From Opitutaceae bacterium BACL24 MAG-120322-bin51 (GTDB lineage: Bacteria > Verrucomicrobiota > Verrucomicrobiia > Opitutales > Coraliomargaritaceae): a stretch of 64,000 bases of DNA. The notes below the pieces were generated by a model that ran no database searches, had not been told where the DNA came from, and saw only the letters and a list, made by a program, of their open reading frames with translations. A program made the position numbers and the translations under genes. This document shows, in pieces, positions 28,985 to 40,336 of this stretch. The stretch is taken from the NCBI GenBank assembly GCA_905182465.1, contig CAJJBI010000004.1, positions 294,271 through 358,270 of the forward strand, given 5' to 3'. Positions within the stretch are counted from its first letter, which is position 1, and each line of letters opens with the position of its first letter.

Positions 28985-30844
28985 TTAAGCCACTGCTTCT
29001 TCTTTCTCCGGCATGTCTTTTTCGACTTTCAGGTTGTCGATAATGAACTCTTGGCGCTCGGGGGTGTTCTTGCCCATGTAGAAGGTGAGCATGTCTTTAA
29101 TTGTCATGCCCTTTGCTATGATGACTGGGTCGAGGCGGATGTTTTTACCGATAAAGTGCTGAAACTCGTCGGGGGAGATTTCGCCCAGGCCTTTGAAGCG
29201 AGTGATCTCAGGCTTGGGCTTGCACTCTTCCATCGCGGCGCGGCGTTCTCGATCGGTATAGCAGTAGCGGGTCACCTTTTTGTTGCGCACGCGGAAGAGC
29301 GGCGTTTGTAAAATGTGAAGGTGCCCTTGTTTGATCAACTCGGGAAAAAATTGGAGGAAGAAGGTGATTAGTAGTAGGCGGATGTGCATGCCGTCCACGT
29401 CCGCATCGGTCGCGATGACAACGTTGTTATAGCGGAGATCGTCGAGGCCATTTTCGATGTTGAGCGCGTCCTGAAGCAGATTGAACTCTTCATTTTCGTA
29501 GACGACTTTCTTGGTTAGCCCGAAGGAGTTAAGTGGCTTGCCCTTGAGGGAGAAGACGGCCTGCGAGTTGACGTTGCGAGCTTTAGTGATGGAGCCGGAG
29601 GCGGAGTCACCTTCGGTTATAAAGAGCGTGGAATCGAGGCGACCGTCCTTCTTAGTGTCGAGATGGATGCGGCAGTCGCGTAGCTTCTTGTTATGTACTT
29701 TGGCCTTGCGCGCTCGCTCGCGGGCCAGTTTCTGGATGCCCTTGAGCTCCTTACGGTTGCGTTCGGACTCTTGGATTTTTTTGCCAAGGATCTCGGCGGT
29801 TTCGGGATTGCGATGCAAGTAGTTGTCTAGCGCTTGCTTCATGAAGTTATTCATAAAGGTACGCACCGTAGGCCCTTTCGGACCCATGTCTTGTGAGCCA
29901 AGCTTAGTCTTGGTTTGTGATTCAAATACAGGTTCTTCCACCTTAATGCTCACGGCGGCGCAAATGGAGGTGCGGATGTCGACGGCGTCGAAGTCTTTTT
30001 TATAAAAGTCTTTAATCGTTTTAGCCATCGACTCGCGGAAGGCGGCTAGATGGGTCCCGCCCATGGTGGTGTGTTGGCCGTTAACAAAGGAGTAGTAGTC
30101 TTCGCCGTATGAGTCGTTGTGGGTGAAGGCGATTTCGATGTCAGTATCCTTGAGGTGGACGATGGGATACATCGGCTCGCCATCGAGTTTGTTCTCTAGG
30201 AGATCGTGCAGACCCTTGTCGGATTTAAATTTTTTGCCGTTGTAGACGATGGTCAGGCCGCTGTTCAGGTAGGCGTAGTTCCATAGCATGTCCTCTACGT
30301 AATCGTCGCGAAAGCGAATGGCACCGAAGATTTCGGGGTCGGCATCAAAACGGAGCGCAGTGCCGTCTTTTGCCTCTTTTTCAGCACGGTCCTTTTTGTC
30401 TTCGGAGATGACTTCTCCCTGCGAAAAGCTGACGCATCGGGTCTTGCCCTCACGGTAGGCCTGGATGGCGAATTCAGAGGATAGGGCGTTGACTGCTTTA
30501 ATGCCCACACCATTGAGACCGACGGATTTTTTGAAAGCTACAGAGTCGTATTTCGCACCCGTGTTGATTTTAGAGGCGCAGTCTTTTAATTTGCCGAGGG
30601 GGATACCGCGCCCGTAATCGCGCACAGAGACGTGGGTTCCGTCGATGTTGACCTCGATTATCTTACCGTTACCCATCACGAACTCGTCGATCGAGTTGTC
30701 GATCACCTCCTTGAGGAGAATGTAAATGCCGTCGTCGGAGGACGAACCGTCACCTAGCTTACCGATATACATTCCTGGGCGCAGACGGATGTGTTGTTTC
30801 CAGTCGAGGGATTTGATCGAGTCTTCGTTGTATTCGGCGGACAT
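28985..30844 (-). CDS. parE: type IIA DNA topoisomerase subunit B (ParE/GyrB family)
   Basis: This is the ATPase subunit for duplex passage in chromosome segregation or supercoiling. The 619 residues have the GHKL ATPase motifs [11 protein letters not shown] (about 47-57), DYGRGIPLG and [14 protein letters not shown]. The Toprim domain has [11 protein letters not shown] and [20 protein letters not shown], with [11 protein letters not shown] near the end. It lacks the long insert of proteobacterial GyrB, favouring a ParE-type or compact GyrB. The A subunit is not in the window, so naming is by length and style. A clear heptad array abuts the ATG. Confidence 0.85.
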   Translation of the reverse strand: MSAEYNEDSIKSLDWKQHIRLRPGMYIGKLGDGSSSDDGIYILLKEVIDNSIDEFVMGNGKIIEVNIDGTHVSVRDYGRGIPLGKLKDCASKINTGAKYDSVAFKKSVGLNGVGIKAVNALSSEFAIQAYREGKTRCVSFSQGEVISEDKKDRAEKEAKDGTALRFDADPEIFGAIRFRDDYVEDMLWNYAYLNSGLTIVYNGKKFKSDKGLHDLLENKLDGEPMYPIVHLKDTDIEIAFTHNDSYGEDYYSFVNGQHTTMGGTHLAAFRESMAKTIKDFYKKDFDAVDIRTSICAAVSIKVEEPVFESQTKTKLGSQDMGPKGPTVRTFMNNFMKQALDNYLHRNPETAEILGKKIQESERNRKELKGIQKLARERARKAKVHNKKLRDCRIHLDTKKDGRLDSTLFITEGDSASGSITKARNVNSQAVFSLKGKPLNSFGLTKKVVYENEEFNLLQDALNIENGLDDLRYNNVVIATDADVDGMHIRLLLITFFLQFFPELIKQGHLHILQTPLFRVRNKKVTRYCYTDRERRAAMEECKPKPEITRFKGLGEISPDEFQHFIGKNIRLDPVIIAKGMTIKDMLTFYMGKNTPERQEFIIDNLKVEKDMPEKEEAVA

Positions 30845-30879
30845 GTGTGAGTGGTCAGTGGGGAGTCGTGAGTGGATAG
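30845..30879 (-). repeat. five 7-base units abutting the topoisomerase start codon
   Basis: Plus-strand reading from the base next to the ATG: GTGTGAG, TGGTCAG, TGGGGAG, TCGTGAG, TGGATAG. Every unit ends in AG and four begin with T. On the gene's strand the repeated core is CACTCAC/GACTCCC, close to that before tsaD and the helicase. Confidence 0.75.
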
Positions 30880-30978
30880 CTGTATTGATAAAAACGCCCG
30901 AGGGCGGGACTCCAACTAGAAAATGGATTTGATTATAAAAGAGTTGCCAGAAAGCTCGGCTACTTTGCTTGTGGTAGA

Positions 30979-31464
30979 ATGTTCACCTTTACCGCGATTG
31001 ATTTTGAGACTGCTCAGCCGAAGCGGTGGAGTATTTGCCAAGTGGGGCTAGTGCGGGTAGAGGCGGGGGTCGTCACTAAGGAGCTCTCTCTGCTCGTAAG
31101 GCCCCCAGAGGATGTTTATTCACACTTTAACACGGCAGTGCATGGCTTGACTTGTGGCGATACTTCTTCCGCGCCTAGCTTTGATTTGGTCTGGCCAGAG
31201 TTCCGCGAATACATCGAGGGACAAACGGTGGTGGCGCACAATATGGGCTTTGATAATTCTTGCTTAACTCAGGCTTTGGATTTTTACGGGCTGGCTCAGC
31301 CGAGCTTTGAGAAGGCGTGCACCTACAAGTTACTCAAGAAGCGGCTTAATCTGCTATGTGAGGAATTTAACATTCCCTTGGACCATCACGATGCACTTTC
31401 GGATGCACGGGCTTGTGCAGAGTTGTATTTGCGCGCGCTTCGCGCGTCCAATGCAAGCCAATGA
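30979..31464 (+). CDS. DnaQ-like 3'-5' exonuclease
   Basis: A 161-residue DEDDh exonuclease (RNase T/DNA polymerase III epsilon superfamily). It has [10 protein letters not shown] (Exo I, D8/E10), [13 protein letters not shown] (Exo II) and [14 protein letters not shown] (Exo IIIe with His and Asp). It is a stand-alone domain without the polymerase-binding tail. It probably trims DNA or RNA ends in repair; the exact role is unknown. It is divergent from the topoisomerase gene. Confidence 0.88.
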   Translation: MFTFTAIDFETAQPKRWSICQVGLVRVEAGVVTKELSLLVRPPEDVYSHFNTAVHGLTCGDTSSAPSFDLVWPEFREYIEGQTVVAHNMGFDNSCLTQALDFYGLAQPSFEKACTYKLLKKRLNLLCEEFNIPLDHHDALSDARACAELYLRALRASNASQ

Positions 31465-31563
31465 TAATCCCCCACTAAGGCCGTATATTCCAAGTCAAAG
31501 AGAGCCTCACTACGATGGAAGAATTCCTCGTTAACGTACCGTCCGATATGGAAGTATATGGGA

Positions 31564-31662
31564 TCAATCACCATATTGGTGCGCCAAAGAAATCTGCAAA
31601 GGCTCGACAAACTCATCCCAGAGGTCTAGCGGAAGGTGAGCGTAGCGTTGCGCGACTACACT
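31564..31662 (-). pseudogene. possible remnant of a tyrosine integrase C-terminus
   Basis: Downstream of the cupin gene, a minus-strand frame reads SVVAQRYAHLPLDLW and continues for about 17 residues to a stop at 31564-31566. The text VV-x-QRYAHL resembles the tail of phage-type integrases (GHSSxxTTxRYAHL), where the Tyr is the nucleophile. Upstream of the Ser the frame turns into K-rich sequence without family resemblance, so only the last about 32 codons remain. The match is short and by eye; chance is possible. Confidence 0.3.
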
Positions 31663-31673
31663 AAGTTTTTTTC

Positions 31674-32027
31674 TTATATTTCCACTGTCGTGACCAGCGC
31701 GCCGAGAAAGACCAATTCCATCTCACTCGTATTTCGTATCGCTTGTGATTCTCCGCTTCGACTGATCTGTAAAGTGCCTGGAGTGAAAGGATGCTCAATA
31801 CCATTGTCGACGACCACCCCTGCGCCCGAGATGCAGTAGTAGAAGTCTTCGTCGCCTTGATGAACGTGGTCGCCCACGCTCGCACCAGGTTCAAGCCGGA
31901 CGACTCCAACGCTCTTGATTGCGCTACCAGGGAATAAATCGAGCAGCTTGTGCGCAGCCACAGTGCCGTTGCCGCCACGCACGCCTTCGCTGACTTCAGG
32001 AATCACTTCATGTAGGTTCTTTATCAT
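31674..32027 (-). CDS. single-domain cupin protein
   Basis: A 117-residue beta-barrel protein of the cupin_2 type. Motif 1 is VRLEPGASVGDHVHQGDEDF with the metal-binding H-x-H and E (about 42-62), then YYCISGAGVVVDNGIEH. Motif 2 (FTPGTLQISRSGESQAI) has lost the usual histidine. It is likely a small metal-dependent isomerase, sugar-binding or sensor protein; the substrate is unknown. It stands alone between the exonuclease and trxB. Confidence 0.8.
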   Translation of the reverse strand: MIKNLHEVIPEVSEGVRGGNGTVAAHKLLDLFPGSAIKSVGVVRLEPGASVGDHVHQGDEDFYYCISGAGVVVDNGIEHPFTPGTLQISRSGESQAIRNTSEMELVFLGALVTTVEI

Positions 32028-32281
32028 AATTCTGTGATAGGGGTGCGACTGCTCGGATCAAGACTTTGCGGCCCGCTGGGGAACTTCTTTGGGCGTGACT
32101 TCTCCCTGTGGGTAGAGGGGGAGAGTCTTATCGCTCAGCTCAATACTGTCCATAGGCTCTATAATTCAGCGAGCTCGCTCAGGAAAGGCAAAGCTGTAGA
32201 GAAGTTCAAATTTTAGTTGAGAATCAGCTGTATGGCCTCATCTTTGCCTGCTTTTCACAAATTATACCAATTTTTACGATT

Positions 32282-33211
32282 ATGGAAGACGTCATTATCC
32301 TAGGCACCGGTTGCGCCGGACTCACTGCGGCCATCTACACGGGTCGCGCTCAGCTTAATCCACTAGTCCTTGAGGGCTCACAACCCGGAGGTCAGCTTAC
32401 GACCACCTCAGAGGTGGAGAACTTCCCCGGTTTCCCAGATGGGATCGACGGTTTCATGATGATGGATAATCTCCGCAAGCAAGCGGCCCGTTTCGGAGCT
32501 CGCTACGAGCATGCCAAGATCGACAAGATTGAGGTCGAGGGCGGTATAAAGAAACTTTACGCAGGTGATAAAGTCTTCGAGTCCAAGGCAGTGATCGTCG
32601 CCACAGGAGCGCGTCCACGCTTGCTAGGCATCCCTGGTGAGAGCGAAATGTATGGAGGCAAAGGCGTGACAACTTGTGCGACCTGCGATGGTGCCTTCTA
32701 TCGCGACATGGATGTGGTTGTGGTCGGAGGGGGGGACTCAGCTGCTGAGGAGGCGCTCTTTCTCACCCGTTTCTGCTCGAAAGTTACTTTGATTCACCGT
32801 CGCGATGAACTTCGCGCCTCTCAAATCATGGCCGACCGTGCGACTTCTCACGAGAAGATCGAGATGGCGTGGAATGCCGCGCCTACCGAAATCTTGGCCG
32901 ACGAGAAGGGCTTTACTCGCGCAGTGATCGTCAAAGATACGCAGACAGGTGAAGAACGTGAGATTCCCTGCAAGGGCGTCTTCATTGCAATTGGACACAT
33001 TCCAAATACAGACTTCGTTGAAGGCATGCTAGAGCGCGATGGCGACGGCTACATCGTTCCCGAGATTGGTAGCCAAGTGAAAACTAAATACGAAGGCTTT
33101 TACGCTGCCGGCGACTGCGTCGATCACGTTTACCGCCAAGCGATTACTGCCGCCGGTATGGGCTGCCAAGCCGCGATCGAAGCCGAACGCTGGTTAGCAG
33201 AGCACGAGTAA
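32282..33211 (+). CDS. trxB: thioredoxin-disulfide reductase
   Basis: A flavoenzyme that reduces thioredoxin with NADPH. The 309 residues have the FAD loop [18 protein letters not shown] (6-23), [20 protein letters not shown], the redox pair in [10 protein letters not shown] (Cys132/Cys135), the NADPH loop [25 protein letters not shown] and the late [15 protein letters not shown]. The second FAD-loop residue group contains an unusual Cys (GTGCAG). pdxH follows after 28 bases. Confidence 0.97.
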   Translation: MEDVIILGTGCAGLTAAIYTGRAQLNPLVLEGSQPGGQLTTTSEVENFPGFPDGIDGFMMMDNLRKQAARFGARYEHAKIDKIEVEGGIKKLYAGDKVFESKAVIVATGARPRLLGIPGESEMYGGKGVTTCATCDGAFYRDMDVVVVGGGDSAAEEALFLTRFCSKVTLIHRRDELRASQIMADRATSHEKIEMAWNAAPTEILADEKGFTRAVIVKDTQTGEEREIPCKGVFIAIGHIPNTDFVEGMLERDGDGYIVPEIGSQVKTKYEGFYAAGDCVDHVYRQAITAAGMGCQAAIEAERWLAEHE

Positions 33212-33239
33212 ATTTTAGTTTTTCAACACATCGAAATAA

Positions 33240-33878
33240 GTGGATCTCTCCGACCTCAGGCAAAGTTACACCAAAGGCAGTTTTAGCGAGAGCGACCTGC
33301 TGGCTTGCCCTTTTGCGCAGTTTGAGAAGTGGTTTCGTGAGGCAGAGAACTGCGACATCGAGGAGCCCAATGCCATGTGCCTTGCTACCGCCGACCCGAA
33401 CGGTCTGCCTAGCACACGCATCGTTTTGTTAAAGGATTTTTCTGAGAAAGGCCTGACCTTTTACACGAATTACGAGAGTCGTAAAGCAAGGCAGATAGAG
33501 TCTAACCCGCAGGCGGCTGCGAACTTTCTTTGGATGCCTTTACAACGACAGGTTAACGTGATCGGCCGGGTCGAGCGCATTCCCCAAGCGGAATCGCTCA
33601 AGTACTTTCTTAGCCGTCCCCTCGATAGCCAACTGGGTGCTTGGACTTCGCCTCAGAGTCAGGTCATTACTTCCAGGAGTATCCTCGAGGCTAGGCTCGA
33701 TCAAATGAAGCGTAAGTTCGCTGACGGCAAAGTGCCGCTTCCCGATAATTGGGGCGGCTACCGTATTGTGCCAGAGTCCTTCGAGTTCTGGCAGGGCAGA
33801 CCGAGTCGTTTACACGACCGATTTATTTACCGCCTTTCGGGAGAGCGGCAATGGGCAGCGGAGCGATTGGCGCCGTAA
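33240..33878 (+). CDS. pdxH: pyridoxamine 5'-phosphate oxidase
   Basis: It makes PLP from pyridoxine or pyridoxamine phosphate using FMN. The 212 residues have [40 protein letters not shown], the FMN-binding [18 protein letters not shown] and the C-terminal signature [18 protein letters not shown]. Translation starts at a GTG; no in-frame ATG gives full length. It lies close behind trxB on the same strand. Confidence 0.96.
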   Translation: MDLSDLRQSYTKGSFSESDLLACPFAQFEKWFREAENCDIEEPNAMCLATADPNGLPSTRIVLLKDFSEKGLTFYTNYESRKARQIESNPQAAANFLWMPLQRQVNVIGRVERIPQAESLKYFLSRPLDSQLGAWTSPQSQVITSRSILEARLDQMKRKFADGKVPLPDNWGGYRIVPESFEFWQGRPSRLHDRFIYRLSGERQWAAERLAP

Positions 33879-34055
33879 TTTGAGGTTTATTCTGTCGAAT
33901 ACTGTCGATAGCCAGTGTTAGGTGTGAGCTGAAGGTTCACAATGGCTGCCTCCACCGGGCTACGGTATATTCAAAGTTCAGTATAGGTCGTTCGATACTC
34001 AGAGTTGACTTTACCGCTTTACTCTAGAGCGGCGGGTCCTATTACAAAACAAGCG

Positions 34056-35405
34056 ATGCCCGAAGAATACACAGAGATTGATTCCAAGATGAAGCACTTG
34101 ATTGCCGCTGGGCACATCAAGGGGATCTCCGAGGAGTTACTTACATGGGCAGACCCTGAGGTGGCCGACTACATTTTACGCCTAGATAAGCCACATCAGA
34201 TCATGGTCTATCGAGCGCTTCCACGACCACGAGCGGCTAATATTTTTGCTTTTTTTGAGCCAGACGATCAGGATACTTTCCTCGAAGCCCTCACGGATAC
34301 GGATACTCGTGAACTGCTTGCCAATCTAAACCCTGACGACCGCACCGCTTTACTCGAAGAGTTGCCTGCCACAGTTACTCGCCAACTCATGCAACTACTG
34401 AGTCCCGAGGATTTGGAGGAGTCGCGTCAACTGCTAGGTTACCCCGAAGAGAGTGTGGGGCGATTGATGACGCCTGAATACATACGCGTCCGCGCCGAAT
34501 GGACTTGTGAGCATGCGCTTGAACATGTCCGCAAGTATGGCCGCGATAGCGAGGTCTTTAACCTTCTTTACGTGACGGACTCGAACGGCCTGCTTGTCGA
34601 TATTCTACGCATGCGCCGACTCATCATGGCGCCTCCGAGCTCCGTCATTTCTGAGATGCTCAACTACCAGTTCGTCAGTCTATCGGCTTACGACGACCGC
34701 GAAGTTGCGGTGGAGAAGATCCAGCGCTACGATGTCAATGCGCTGCCCGTGGTAGACTCTGATGGCGTCCTTGTGGGCATCGTCACTGTTGACGACATCA
34801 TGGACGTTGCGGAAGAAGAAGCCACCGAGGATTTCCAAAAGGGCGTAGCGGTCGCGCCGCTAGAGACGAGCTACAGTGCGGCTAGCCCGACCCAACTCTT
34901 CCGTAAGCGCATCGGTTGGTTGATGATCTTAATATTCGTTAATCTAATTTCTGCAGGTGTCATCTCTAGTTACGAAGACTATGTTAAAGAGTTTATCACG
35001 CTCGCGCTCTTCATGCCTCTTGTTATCGCCAGTGGCGGCAACTGCGGATCGCAGTCAGCTACGCTTATGGTGCGTGCGCTCGCAATTGGTGATTTAGATT
35101 TGAAGGACTGGTTTAAGGCAGTGAGTAAGGAGACCTTCGTGGGCTTGATCCTCGGTGTGGCTATGGCGGTGATTGCTGCTGTCGTCAGTAAGCTCTATGG
35201 AGGCGACTACCAGATTGCGATCATCGTTGGGCTGAGTATGATAGCCATTGTTTTCGTGTCCAACGCCTTCGGCGCACTTTTGCCATTCATTCTTAGTCGT
35301 TTAAAAATCGACCCCGCCGCTGCGAGTAGTCCACTTATTACATCGGTTATGGACGTACTTGGTCTTATGATCTACTTTTCCATCGCAGCAGTCATTTTAA
35401 ATTAA
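34056..35405 (+). CDS. mgtE: magnesium transporter MgtE
   Basis: A Mg2+ channel/transporter of the inner membrane. The 449 residues contain the N domain of helical repeats ([32 protein letters not shown]), two CBS domains (about 130-255) that sense cytosolic Mg2+, and five membrane segments. The signature [20 protein letters not shown] is near 325-345. A TTG start 51 bases upstream is in frame; ATG 34056 gives the usual length. The DEAD-box helicase gene starts 7 bases after its stop. Confidence 0.93.
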   Translation: MPEEYTEIDSKMKHLIAAGHIKGISEELLTWADPEVADYILRLDKPHQIMVYRALPRPRAANIFAFFEPDDQDTFLEALTDTDTRELLANLNPDDRTALLEELPATVTRQLMQLLSPEDLEESRQLLGYPEESVGRLMTPEYIRVRAEWTCEHALEHVRKYGRDSEVFNLLYVTDSNGLLVDILRMRRLIMAPPSSVISEMLNYQFVSLSAYDDREVAVEKIQRYDVNALPVVDSDGVLVGIVTVDDIMDVAEEEATEDFQKGVAVAPLETSYSAASPTQLFRKRIGWLMILIFVNLISAGVISSYEDYVKEFITLALFMPLVIASGGNCGSQSATLMVRALAIGDLDLKDWFKAVSKETFVGLILGVAMAVIAAVVSKLYGGDYQIAIIVGLSMIAIVFVSNAFGALLPFILSRLKIDPAAASSPLITSVMDVLGLMIYFSIAAVILN

Positions 35406-35411
35406 ATTTTT

Positions 35412-36527
35412 ATGCCAGAAACTTTTGAAACTCTTGGCGTGCGCGCTGATCTCGTGCAAGGCCTAGATGCTCTCGGCATCCAAATCCCCACACCCATTCA
35501 ATCTTCGGCCATTCCATTTTTGCTTGGCGCAGGCAGCGACCTCATTGCACAAGCGCAAACTGGCACGGGAAAGACAGCAGCTTTTGGCGTCCCGCTGCTG
35601 ATGAAGGTTGACCCTACTGTTGATCAGATCCAAGGCCTCATAATCGCGCCGACGCGTGAGCTCGCCAAACAGATAGGCAAAGAACTTTTTCGCTTCACTA
35701 AATTTTGTGATCCTAAGATCTTTGTGGAAGTTGCCGCGGGTGGCGATAAGATCGAAGACCAGATTCAGCGCCTTAGCCGACCAACGCCGGTTCTCGTGGC
35801 GACACCCGGGCGGCTCATGGATTTGCTAAAGGCAGGCCTCCAGCTCGATGGTGTCAAATACCTCATACTCGACGAGGCCGACGAGATGCTCAGTATGGGT
35901 TTTCAGCAAGAGTTAGCTGCGACCTTCAAAGAAACTCCCGCCCGCAAGGCCACTTGGCTCTTCTCTGCGACTTTTCAGAAGCGTGTGCAGGGTCTGATCC
36001 AAGACTATATGTCTACCAATGCACACCGTGTGCAAGTCGAGCCCAAGCAAATTGTAAATCGTAATATTGATCATCAATTTGCCCTCTGCGCGCGTGCGGA
36101 GAAGGATGCTTTTATTATTAACTACCTTAAAGGGCAGGGCAGTGAACGCGGGCTTATCTTCTGCCGCACTCGCGCTGGCACGATTCGTATGGGTGAGGAG
36201 TTAGGAAAAGTTGGCCTCTCAATCGGCGTGCTTCAAGGTGATCTTAGTCAAAAAGATCGCGATAAGGTGATGCGCGGCTTTAAGAAAGAACGCATCCAGT
36301 TCCTGATCGCCACGGACGTGGCCGCACGCGGTATCGACGTTGAGGGCTTGTCCTTCGTCATTCAGCATCAATTGCCCGATGCGATTCAGTATTATACACA
36401 TCGCAGTGGTCGCACCGCGCGTGCGGGTAAAAAAGGTGTATCACTGACGCTGATCGAACCGAGCGAGCGTGGGCAAATTACTAAGCTCGAACAGTCGCTG
36501 GGGCTTAACTTCACCTTAGTTGAGTAA
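35412..36527 (+). CDS. DEAD-box ATP-dependent RNA helicase
   Basis: A 371-residue RNA helicase core without a long C-terminal tail. Motifs are the Q-motif region IQIPTPIQSSAIPFL, AQTGTGKTAAFG (I), PTRELAKQ (Ia), TPGRLMD (Ib), LDEADEMLSMG (II), FSATF (III), ATDVAARGIDVEGL (V) and HRSGRTARAG (VI). It probably remodels RNA in ribosome assembly or cold adaptation. It is tightly linked to mgtE. Confidence 0.95.
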   Translation: MPETFETLGVRADLVQGLDALGIQIPTPIQSSAIPFLLGAGSDLIAQAQTGTGKTAAFGVPLLMKVDPTVDQIQGLIIAPTRELAKQIGKELFRFTKFCDPKIFVEVAAGGDKIEDQIQRLSRPTPVLVATPGRLMDLLKAGLQLDGVKYLILDEADEMLSMGFQQELAATFKETPARKATWLFSATFQKRVQGLIQDYMSTNAHRVQVEPKQIVNRNIDHQFALCARAEKDAFIINYLKGQGSERGLIFCRTRAGTIRMGEELGKVGLSIGVLQGDLSQKDRDKVMRGFKKERIQFLIATDVAARGIDVEGLSFVIQHQLPDAIQYYTHRSGRTARAGKKGVSLTLIEPSERGQITKLEQSLGLNFTLVE

Positions 36528-36607
36528 GTAGCAGGCTGACTTGTTGCGTTTTTTGATCTGCTTCAGATCATTCTTGCACCAGATAGGGACGAGCCTTCAC
36601 TCATTTC

Positions 36608-36973
36608 ATGGCGACACGCCCCGATCTAGATTTTGAACTTAGCTTTTTTGAAAGTTTGCATAAGCGCATGCCTAAAGATCTTCGCGTAGCTTCCGCGTTA
36701 GCTCATATTTACACGAAGGCTGGGCGTATTGATGCCGGCTTGAAGATGGATCGTAAGCTCGTGCGGCTTGATCCCGAAGATCCCACCGCGCACTACAATC
36801 TAGCATGTAGCCTTAGCTTAAAAGGACGCAAGGCGGATGCGGTCAAAGCCCTGCGCTCGGCGATTTCCCTTGGCTACAAAGATTTCCACTGGATGCAGCA
36901 CGATCCTGATCTCAACGGGTTGAACAAATATTCGGGCTTCCAGGACTTATTGACTGATTTGAAGATTGGCTAA
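36608..36973 (+). CDS. small TPR-repeat protein
   Basis: A 121-residue soluble protein of tetratricopeptide repeats. VASALAHIYTKAGRIDAGLK and PTAHYNLACSLSLKGRKADA are two clear TPR helix pairs (about 27-46 and 61-80), followed by a C-terminal helix with an LNGLNKYSGFQDLL end seen in several TPR proteins. No catalytic motif. It probably mediates protein-protein contact; the partner is unknown. Confidence 0.8.
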   Translation: MATRPDLDFELSFFESLHKRMPKDLRVASALAHIYTKAGRIDAGLKMDRKLVRLDPEDPTAHYNLACSLSLKGRKADAVKALRSAISLGYKDFHWMQHDPDLNGLNKYSGFQDLLTDLKIG

Positions 36974-37082
36974 ATGCCCTTCAGCACGTCTGCTTTTGAG
37001 GCATATGCACCCGCACCAATACTTTGGCCTCCATGCGGAAACCCTGCGGGGCTTTAACAGTAGCCCCTACTAAAACCTTTAG

Positions 37083-39347
37083 ATGCCCAAACCTAAGCCG
37101 AACCGCGACACAGCCATCGTCGAAGTCATTGCCCTGTCTGGCTTTGATAAGGCATTGGCCTACGCGGTGCCGCCGACTTGCCAGGGGGCGCTCAAAGTAG
37201 GCTCACTGGTTCGTATTCCCCTGCGCCAGAGAAGTGAACTAGGCATCGTTCTCCGCTTCGGCACGAAGCAAGTCGTGCCGCCAGGTAAGCTAAAAATGCT
37301 CTTCGAGCTTGTGCAGCCTTATCCCGTGCTCCCGCCCGATTTGATGGAGCTCTTCCGCTGGGCACAGCAATACTATGCCGCGACTCCCGAGTCCATCTTG
37401 GAGACAATGATCCCTGCTGCTATTCGCAAGGGAATGAAGCCCAAGACCCGACTCTACATCTCCAAGGGGAAAGCCCCGACTGCCGAGGAGCTTGCCGCAC
37501 TTGAGAAGCGTGCGCCCAAGCAAGCCGCGATTCTTAAATTTATTTGCCAGCAAGTGAAGCCGCTGCCGCGCGTCGATATCCTAAAAGCCATGAAGGTCAG
37601 CGCCTCGGCCTGTGATGGTCTTGTAGGGAAGGGCTTCCTTCGTGAGACCGACACCGAGGAAGAGCGTATCGCCTACGAAGATGAGCTCGGTGATCAGGAG
37701 GCCGTCGTGACTGAGGCGCGGCCTGTGCTGACGGATGAGCAAGATGTCGCCGTGACCGCCATCCACAAGGCCATCTCTGCCGAAACCTTCAGCGTACGCT
37801 TGCTTCATGGTGTCACTGGCTCGGGTAAGACAGAAGTCTACCTTAACGCCATCGAAAAGATCGTGGCTGAAGGTGGCGGTGTGATTTTTCTGATACCCGA
37901 AGTTGCCCTCGCGCCACAAACTGTCGGGCGCGTTCGCGCCCGACTTGAAGCGCGTGGCGTCCATACGGTTGTTTGGCACAGTCATCTGTCTGAGGGAGAG
38001 CGCTACGACGCTTGGAAGGCACTCGCCAGTGGCGAAGCTCATGTTGTGGTCGGTGCCCGCTCAGCGGTATTCGCCCCTGTGCAAAACCTCAAGCTCATGA
38101 TTGTGGACGAGGAGCACGAGCCGTCCTACAAGCAAGAGGAGTCGCCTCGTTACAATGGGCGCGATGTCGCTGTTTATCGTGCGTTGATCAACAAATCCGT
38201 TTGCGTGCTAGGCTCCGCAACGCCCTCGCTCGAGTCGCTTTACAATGTTGAACGCGGCAAATACGCCGTCGATAAAATCCTCAACCGTGTCGATCACCGT
38301 CAGTTGCCCAAGATTCACCTTGTCGACATGCGCCGCGAAGCGCTGCAAGGCAAGGGGGCTTCGCCCATTTCGCGAACGCTCGCGGACAAGCTAGTCGACC
38401 GCTTCGAAAAGAAAGAGCAGAGCATCCTCTTTCTCAATCGTCGCGGATTTTCTACCAGTATTCTCTGTCCGGACTGCGGCTACGTGGCGACCTGCGAGCA
38501 TTGCAGCATCCCCATGACTTTCCACCGCACGGATGGTAAGTTGCGTTGCCACCTCTGCGCTGAGCACCGTGAAGCCCCACGCAAATGCCCCGAATGTCGA
38601 TCAGTAAACATCCGTAAAAAGGGCTTGGGCACACAAAAGATTGAAGACATCGTGCAGAAAATTCTCCCTCGCGCCAAAATCGTGCGCATGGATGCGGATT
38701 CGATGTCGAAGAAAAATCTTTACCGAAAAATCCTCAACGACTTTCGAATAGGTAAAATTGATCTTCTCGTCGGCACGCAGATGATTGCCAAAGGCTTAGA
38801 CTTTCCTAACGTAACTTTGGTCGGCCTCGTCGATGCCGACAAATCTTTGCACGTTGAAGATTTTCGCGCAGCCGAACGCACCTTTCAGCTCATCGTCCAA
38901 GTATCTGGACGCTCCGGTCGTGGGGACCGTGCGGGCGAAGTTGTGATACAAACCAGCACGCCGCACGCGCCGCCCATACAGTTTGCGAGAAAGTCCGACT
39001 TCGATGGCTTTCAGCTTGAAGAGTTAGAGCAACGCCGCGAGTTCAACTACCCGCCTTTCCGACACCTAATCCGCCACCTTTTTCGTGGGCGCAACCCCGA
39101 TAAGGTAAATTTCTACATCGCGCAATGGCTCAAAGTGCTCGAAGAGAATATGGAGGGTCAGTTAGAGATCAGAGGCCCCGCACCTGCACCGATCGAAAAG
39201 ATCCGTGATGAATATCGTTTTCAGCTCTGGTATTTCGCACCCAGTGCTAGTCGCGTGGTCTCTCAGCTCGCCAAACTAAGGGAACAGTTTAAAATGGATA
39301 AAGAAGTAATCGATCTGATCGACGTAGATCCGATGAATATGTCTTAG
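37083..39347 (+). CDS. priA: primosomal protein N' (replication restart helicase PriA)
   Basis: It reloads the replisome at stalled forks. The 754 residues have an N-terminal DNA-binding domain and Walker A in [20 protein letters not shown] (about 241-260). Then come [20 protein letters not shown] (DEEH box), zinc-binding cysteines ([30 protein letters not shown], about 463-507) and [15 protein letters not shown]. Near the end are [20 protein letters not shown] and YRFQLWYF. It is full length. Confidence 0.97.
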   Translation: MPKPKPNRDTAIVEVIALSGFDKALAYAVPPTCQGALKVGSLVRIPLRQRSELGIVLRFGTKQVVPPGKLKMLFELVQPYPVLPPDLMELFRWAQQYYAATPESILETMIPAAIRKGMKPKTRLYISKGKAPTAEELAALEKRAPKQAAILKFICQQVKPLPRVDILKAMKVSASACDGLVGKGFLRETDTEEERIAYEDELGDQEAVVTEARPVLTDEQDVAVTAIHKAISAETFSVRLLHGVTGSGKTEVYLNAIEKIVAEGGGVIFLIPEVALAPQTVGRVRARLEARGVHTVVWHSHLSEGERYDAWKALASGEAHVVVGARSAVFAPVQNLKLMIVDEEHEPSYKQEESPRYNGRDVAVYRALINKSVCVLGSATPSLESLYNVERGKYAVDKILNRVDHRQLPKIHLVDMRREALQGKGASPISRTLADKLVDRFEKKEQSILFLNRRGFSTSILCPDCGYVATCEHCSIPMTFHRTDGKLRCHLCAEHREAPRKCPECRSVNIRKKGLGTQKIEDIVQKILPRAKIVRMDADSMSKKNLYRKILNDFRIGKIDLLVGTQMIAKGLDFPNVTLVGLVDADKSLHVEDFRAAERTFQLIVQVSGRSGRGDRAGEVVIQTSTPHAPPIQFARKSDFDGFQLEELEQRREFNYPPFRHLIRHLFRGRNPDKVNFYIAQWLKVLEENMEGQLEIRGPAPAPIEKIRDEYRFQLWYFAPSASRVVSQLAKLREQFKMDKEVIDLIDVDPMNMS

Positions 39348-39438
39348 TTGTAGCTGATAAGGTAGCCCAGAGAGCAAAAAGATAAATCGCGTGGTGCCGA
39401 GAATGAAGAGCCCGTGTTAACTAACAAATCGCAGCGAC

Positions 39439-39471
39439 AAAAAAATCCCGCTTCTCTCGAAGTCGGGATTT
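39439..39471 (-). terminator. rho-independent terminator after rpmA
   Basis: AAATCCCG-CTTC and GAAG-T-CGGGATTT form a 12-bp stem with one bulged base and a 4-base loop. On the minus strand a run of seven T follows. It ends the rplU-rpmA unit; priA converges from the other side. Confidence 0.75.
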
Positions 39472-39506
39472 GAAAGTGCTATAAAGGGGTTTGCCCTGAG
39501 ATCGCT

Positions 39507-39761
39507 TTAAGCGACGGCGGCTTCAACTACGTTGATCTTGCGGTGTAGCTTATCGAAAGCAACGTTCCCGTCTTTTAGTGCAAAGAGGGTGTGGTCGCGA
39601 CCCATTCCGACGTTGGCGCCAGGGTGGTATCGTGTGCCGCGTTGGCGCATGATGATGTTTCCCGCGACGACTGTCTCACCGCCAAATTTTTTAACGCCGA
39701 GGCGCTTTGCGTTGCTGTCGCGTCCGTTACGTGAAGTTCCTTGTCCTTTTTTATGTGACAT
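39507..39761 (-). CDS. rpmA: 50S ribosomal protein L27
   Basis: A 84-residue ribosomal protein near the peptidyl-transferase centre. The start [20 protein letters not shown] matches L27; the body has [20 protein letters not shown] and [20 protein letters not shown]. It lies 29 bases after rplU in the usual order; the GTPase gene obg that often follows is absent here. Confidence 0.97.
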   Translation of the reverse strand: MSHKKGQGTSRNGRDSNAKRLGVKKFGGETVVAGNIIMRQRGTRYHPGANVGMGRDHTLFALKDGNVAFDKLHRKINVVEAAVA

Positions 39762-39790
39762 TTTTTAGTATCTCCTAGGGTGGTTGAAAA

Positions 39791-40105
39791 TTATCCAGTG
39801 ATGGATTCGACTTTGATCACAGAGAGGTGCTGGCGGTGACCGCGGCGCTTCTTGTAGCCTTGGCGACGTTTCTTTTTGAAGACGACGATCTTCTTGTCCT
39901 TCTTGTTTTCGAGAATGGTGACCTTGACGGATGCACCCTCGACGAGAGGAGCGCCGAAGCGAGCGTCGGAACCTTCGCCGATCATGAGGACTTCGTTGAT
40001 GTCGACAGAGTCTCCAGCCTTCGTTTCAGGGTAGGCGTTTACTTTGAGGACATCGCCTTCAGATACGGTGAATTGGCGACCTTGTGTTTTGATAGTGGCT
40101 TTCAT
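39791..40105 (-). CDS. rplU: 50S ribosomal protein L21
   Basis: A 104-residue 23S rRNA-binding protein. [20 protein letters not shown], then VNEVLMI-like text ([20 protein letters not shown]) and the basic [20 protein letters not shown] are typical. The open frame runs upstream for 52 more codons, but the ATG at 40103-40105 is the family start. It is the first gene of rplU-rpmA. Confidence 0.96.
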   Translation of the reverse strand: MKATIKTQGRQFTVSEGDVLKVNAYPETKAGDSVDINEVLMIGEGSDARFGAPLVEGASVKVTILENKKDKKIVVFKKKRRQGYKKRRGHRQHLSVIKVESITG

Positions 40106-40336
40106 GGGAAAAGCTGGAGAGCAAATCGTGCTAGGTACCGAAATCAAGACGTTTTTTCGGGTATTTTGGGGTTTCTGGGTGCATTCTAGTGATGGACGGA
40201 GGGTTACCTCTCTGTAACTGCGCTGGATCGAGCCAGTATTTGCTAAGGGCAGGCGGAGCATTTCCTCTCATCCCACGCTTAATTTCATTAACAAAAAGTA
40301 TTATTTTGAGACTTCTTGAATTAAAAATCGTATTAT

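Noticed and set aside
31386..31616. 76-codon minus-strand frame between the exonuclease and the cupin
   Set aside because: It overlaps the exonuclease 3' end and has no recognisable motif; the integrase-like text is in a different frame.
31514..31663. 49-codon plus-strand frame after the exonuclease gene
   Set aside because: Composition is not protein-like, there is no ribosome binding site and it is antisense to the possible integrase remnant.
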